Shown here: positions 59,255 through 64,000 of the stretch, one piece after another
Layout of the letters: each line of letters starts with the position of its first letter
How positions within the stretch are numbered: the first letter of the stretch is position 1
Assembly (NCBI GenBank): GCA_002224055.1
Contig: AZLU01000022.1
Coordinates: forward strand, 62,001-126,000
Direction: 5' to 3'
Length of the DNA stretch: 64,000 nucleotides
DNA from: Pezizomycotina sp. ARF18
Lineage: Eukaryota; Ascomycota
Program-made: the position numbers and the translations under genes
Notes under the pieces: model-generated
The model's input: the letters and a program-made list of their open reading frames with translations, nothing else
Told to the model about the DNA's origin: nothing
The model's database searches: none

Positions 59255-62200
59255 CAACAAACAGCTACTGATTGTTGTCTAACTCAGAGGCTTTTATGTG
59301 GTGAAGGGCCATCATCTTATCATCTCATCTGCATCCTGCAATACCCAATCTTCGGATTCATCATCGTAGGATCCCAATCATCAAGCTCTGCACCTGCAGT
59401 TACTTCTACATCAAGTCAATCACCTTTACATCACACATAATAACCTGCCTCTATAAACGGTAGCAATCGCTCTTCCGATAGAGTAGTTATTTCTCGTCAG
59501 CACTTCGAAACGTAAATCAAACCAGCAGTGCCCTTCGTATATGCACGAAGAAAAGAACCGAAAAACACTACAACCATAATAAGTCAATCGTAGAGAGATC
59601 CATCCAAATAACGGCTAACACGAACCGATAAAGGTCTTAGCGGCTTAATCCAAGAGAATCTACCGACAAGAGAGATAATACTCACAGGATTTCGCAGCGC
59701 CGATATTGCGCTACATTTTCATTAAACAAGAAGGGCGTACCTCTGGCGCCTTATAACTCGAAACTTTGCCAGAGCATTTAAAAGGTCCATATGAACGTAT
59801 CATTGAAATCATGTAGATTTTCTGTATCAGCAGCAGATTGGAAGAACTAGAAGTAAATAAAACGGTTAAATGCTGGCCCACGTAATCGCAAAATAGTAAT
59901 CTCTTTTCAACGACTAGACCAAATCGTTGCTCATACTACGACCTTTCATATCTTCCTAGCTAAGAGCAGAATCACGGAGAACAAGTCAAACCAGTTGATA
60001 CAGTTACAAATCTTGAAACCTCTTGCATCGAAAGTATGGATAATCATTTATGATACTATGCTTCGCAAATTTCACTGCGTATACATTTACATTTCATTAG
60101 GCGCTAGGAAGGACATTTTAAGCCCTCTTGTCGCATCCGCAGGCCGATACCATGACATCAAGGGAAACAACCATTCTATTCCCTAGCTGTCTTTTGAATC
60201 CGCGACCATCCGCCTAACTTGAAGGATATAAAACACAAGTGAAGAACGGTTTAGTAGAGAGGTGAAGCGTCGCCATTCAATATATTGGCGACGCACCAGT
60301 TAAAATGGGAGCCACAAGCGGTATATCCTTATTCTTGAACTCGAGCACGGCGAAGCATAGCACTCTCTTGACCCCAATCCAGAAAAGGAAGGGAGAAAAA
60401 ACAGGCAGTGACGGCGGAGTTGTATAGTACAAAAAGTGCCTTGCCCATTATCAATCAAGCCAAACCTACATAGAAGGACGAATCGCTAATTCGCCGGTAT
60501 CGAAATCGTGAAAACGTGATAATGCTAACAGGAATCTTGTAATCCGTACACCCATGCCATAAAAATCTCTCAATGCGCCGGATGCTCTAATATGCGCGTC
60601 GTTTATACGTAACCACCGGTATATTGCCAAGTGTAATACGGTGGGATTAAAAGAAAGAAAAGAAAAAAGAAGTCCAATTAAGTCAACAAGAACACGTAAA
60701 TTATAAAAGCAAAATCTCCGGCTAAGGTAATCCAAGCAAGAACCACAAAAGACGCTTTTATATAATTCCGTAACCACAGTTTCAATGCCACCTTCAAAAT
60801 CCATTAATATCTCTCAGGGCTTTATCGGAAAGATACTTTTTTTTATTTCGTTTTTTTTTTTTTTTTACTATCTTTTACATGCCATGCCGTCCATTAATAT
60901 CTACCCAAGGTCTAGCGAGGCCAGATAGGTTGGCTCTAACCAAGAACAAATTCGAACAAGCGTATATATATAATAAGACTTAAGAGCACAAAAGCGATAA
61001 CCCGATAGGCAGTATTTTTCCTACCTGTTACACCAGGCAAAGCTAAATACGATACATTCTTTGCTAGCGGTGTTGATCGGCAACTCAGACACGAGCATCC
61101 CTATCGACCCTGAGACACATTGCAAAAACGTATGTCTTATCAGAGCACAAAGGACCCTCCCATATTCCGAGGAAGCTACAGAAACGCTGATTGCGCCCCT
61201 CCTACAGCGTTATAGATCGTTACGCCGCCCAAGCACCTCATTTGGCCGTGATAGAATTGACTTCCTTTACGCCGAAGGGCGATCTACGATAATATGTGTA
61301 TTTCGAAACCCCACAGCCACAATGGGCGATAAGAGTTTACAACGTATCACGCTTTAGCAACGCGCAATAGACAAAGTAACCAATGGGGAACAGAGGGCTT
61401 AAGCATCGTATACGATATGGGAGCGGATGCAGTGCTAAGCAAAGGGGACGTAAATCGTTCCACTGATACCAGCCTGACGGCAAATATATTTTCTAGCGTT
61501 TACCAGTTTACAATGTAGGCACAGATAATATAAACTGCGTTTGATCTAAATAACGTAAGATTTGATACTCATCCTATACAAAATTCAGAAGTGCTTTGAG
61601 GGACATAAGCCGCATCCCGAGGGCTAATGCATAGCCTCTGGAGAATTAAATATTAATTTTCGACTGGGTTTGATAGACATTACTGCATTTACCGCCACTT
61701 GATAATGATCTTCTCTTCCGAGTTCCGAAATAATGATACGCATCTCTTGAGAATCCAATCCCCTCGTCGGATAGAATCTGAAAAAATCCTACGAAAACGA
61801 ATATTCGAAAACTATAGATGAAAATGAAACAATAGAAACCACAACTTGCGATAGAGTTTGTAAATGAGCAGGACTTGAAGGAATTAATACCGTAAACCAT
61901 CCTATCAAGGTGCCCCCCGTCGTATAAAAGAGTTCTGTATCGACCCCGACTCTTGAGGCTGTCAATGCTCGTCGACTAATTCCACAGTTAGCCATCAAGA
62001 GTGCTATTCAAAATATTAAAATTAGAGAGAACGAGAAAGCTCGCTCATAGGTACCTGAGCGAAACGTCTTCAAATTCAACACATAAAACTTCAGTACGAC
62101 ACAGTTATAGACGATAACGTTATCGCAGTCATTAGAGGCGTTCAAGGCGTTAGGCAGTACGAGCAAGTGCGCTTAAGTCTTCTAGACGCGGCGAACATAA

Positions 62201-63483
62201 TTCAGAGCCTCCCAGCGGAGCTCTGATCTTGATAAAACCATAGAATTTCCATGGGCAAACGTCTCAACAAGAGCGTTCTTCATACGCTACACACCGCAAG
62301 TTTCAAAGTCAGATAAAAGGACGCCGCATACAAGATAAAGAAGTAAAAGAAGAAAAACCCATTGCGTGAAAGAAAATAGAATGGCGAAGTACTCAATATA
62401 ACACGTTCAACGTAAAGATGTAAATCGATTCGAATACCCTCTCATCACCCTTTACCGATTTTATTTCTATCGGCAGCCTATCTATCATACGCAACGTCCG
62501 GTTCGAGCTTCCCTTCATAAAGTGTAAACTCCAACTCTTACCTTCTACGCTTATAACCGGATTATCCTACTTCCTCTTTAATGACTTTGTGGAAAGCTCT
62601 GGATTTAATGTTATCAAAGTACAAAAAGAATCTAATGTAGCGTACTTTGAACGCTCAATCCTACTAATTAAAGTATCTCAATACCGACGTTCTTCTCCCT
62701 TCCTCATCGGAATCATTTGGACCCGAGTTATACCTCTTTAACGAGCAGGATGAACATCCTCCCCATAGTCCCTCAGATCTCCAAAAGTTACCGTTTCTCC
62801 AAGAATTAACCACAGAATATTTCTATCAACGTTTTTCCTCACTGATACAGATCATATGCATTTCTTTTGTGGAAAAAAAAAAAAAAACAGTTCCTTCTAC
62901 AAGCTCTCCTTAATAACTACCTCTCCCCTCTGATCTACATTCATAAGGACGAGATGAAGGACGATACTTAATAAAAATAACTATAAGTAAAAAAAAATTG
63001 CTAAAGAAATTTTTATCCATTCCCATGCTTGGTCTTATACTACTTACGCGGATTTCATTTTTTTTTGTTGTTGTTGTAGTAGTACTCGGCGGTATTGTAC
63101 ATGTAGAGTAGTTTCAGTAGCAATTAGCAGTAGTAGCAAATTAAAATATCAATACCATCAGACTTTTTCCCTCCCTCTTTTCTTCCAATTCTCTGGTCTC
63201 GTGAACCCTCCTATAGCGCTGCGCTCCGCTGCAAATGAATTTGCGAGCGTGCAGTGGAGGGTCTATGAGACTATAAATCTTCGTATCGTATACTGGCAGC
63301 CTTGTATCGGAGGATTGGACATAGTGTAGAACAAGAGGCGACGTTTTGAAACGAAGGCCTCATTGGAGATCGACATGATAGTCGACGTTTAATCGTCCAA
63401 TACTCTTTATAATACTGCATATATACCACCAACTGCGCAATGGTGGTTATTCAAGGCTAAATGAAAATTTTTTTTTCAAAAAC

Positions 63484-63525
<42 letters not shown>

Positions 63526-64000
63526 GCTAGATCTTGTCGCGTTGCCCTTCGTATCGGCGCCTAATTATCGCTACTGCCATTAGATAGCGTATGTGTATAT
63601 AGAGATATATTCAGGAACGCGACAAGCTAAGAAAAGTTTGACGGAAAGCTGAATATCCTAGCGATTTTCATGTGCTCTACCTTTATTCTGTCTCTCGCGC
63701 CCTTCGTTTGAATCTTATCTAATGTATTTTCTCCTAGACATCAGTACAAACGTACTTCATATTACGGACTGCATTCGATATCATTAGCCATTCTAAATTC
63801 GCTCTAATTTACTCATTAGCTATGAGAAGGAACCCGTCAACTAAACCACTAGAAACTTCAATCTAGTATTGCAAGTTGATAGGACGAATTACACATATTT
63901 CATCCGAAGATAGGAAAGAAGCTATGCTAAATGTCGTACTAAGTTTTTTTTTTATGTATAAACCTTGCGGGAGTGAAGATCCTAGAACTAAAATACGAAA
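59255..64000. other. AT-rich right flank
   Basis: No ORF above about 115 codons and none with a motif. Some words reminiscent of the array recur loosely (for example AAGTCAAACCAG near 59980, CACCAGGCAAAGCTAA near 61032), but spacing is irregular. The final 2 kb is very AT-rich. It includes an A-run at 62873-62887 and a TGTTGTTGTTG run near 63066-63080. Confidence 0.45.
63484..63525. repeat. (AAT)n microsatellite
   Basis: About 14 perfect ATA/AAT units. Confidence 0.9.

Noticed and set aside
1-64000. tRNA and rRNA genes
   Set aside because: Scanning for T-loop-like GGTTCGAATCC words gave no candidate with a matching acceptor stem.

Overview
The window looks like nuclear DNA of a filamentous ascomycete (Pezizomycotina). 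The evidence is short GT-AG introns, HET, ankyrin, patatin, fungal STAND N-terminal and Clr5-TPR genes of the kind filamentous ascomycetes carry, a fungal Pom33/TMEM33 gene, and alternation of GC-rich genes with long AT-rich gene-poor blocks full of poly-A/T tracts. Genus or class cannot be settled from sequence alone. I see no tRNA, rRNA, CRISPR or intact transposon.

Layout. 1.1-5.9 kb: HET-domain protein with about 22 ankyrin repeats and an acidic tail (+). 6.3-8.6 kb: polytopic membrane protein, copy A (-). 11.7-12.7 kb: MDR-family oxidoreductase (+). 13.6-16.0 kb: patatin-like phospholipase with a proline/glutamine-rich N-terminus (-). 18.6-22.7 kb: STAND-N-like plus ankyrin protein (+). 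24.3-26.6 kb: membrane protein, copy B, inverted relative to A (+). 27.1-32.8 kb: four tandem paralogous C2H2 zinc-finger genes, with a fifth at 38.8-39.5 kb (all -). Around the fifth lie an unrecognised gene (33.8-34.8, -), a secreted protein (36.8-38.0, +) and a small ORF (38.1-38.6, -). 41.2-43.2 kb: Clr5-domain/TPR protein (-). 44.0-44.8 kb: NAD(P)-binding Rossmann protein (-), followed by a small possible NTF2-like gene (-). 48.0-49.4 kb: Pom33/TMEM33 (-). 51.1-57.6 kb: a strongly diverged tandem array with a period near 375-390 bp, about 16-17 units, non-coding and unlike any family I know. 58.7-59.2 kb: a Lys/Ser-rich ORF. 59.3-64 kb: AT-rich, with faint traces of the same landmarks.

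Functionally, the left third groups genes typical of fungal non-self recognition and regulated cell death (HET, patatin, STAND-N, ankyrin). The middle is a young zinc-finger paralogue expansion. The right part carries housekeeping-type genes and then the satellite-like array.

Caution: nearly every gene, including the conserved Pom33 gene, is split by small frame changes. Either the assembly carries uncorrected indels or the region is decaying, so each 'broken' call here is provisional.
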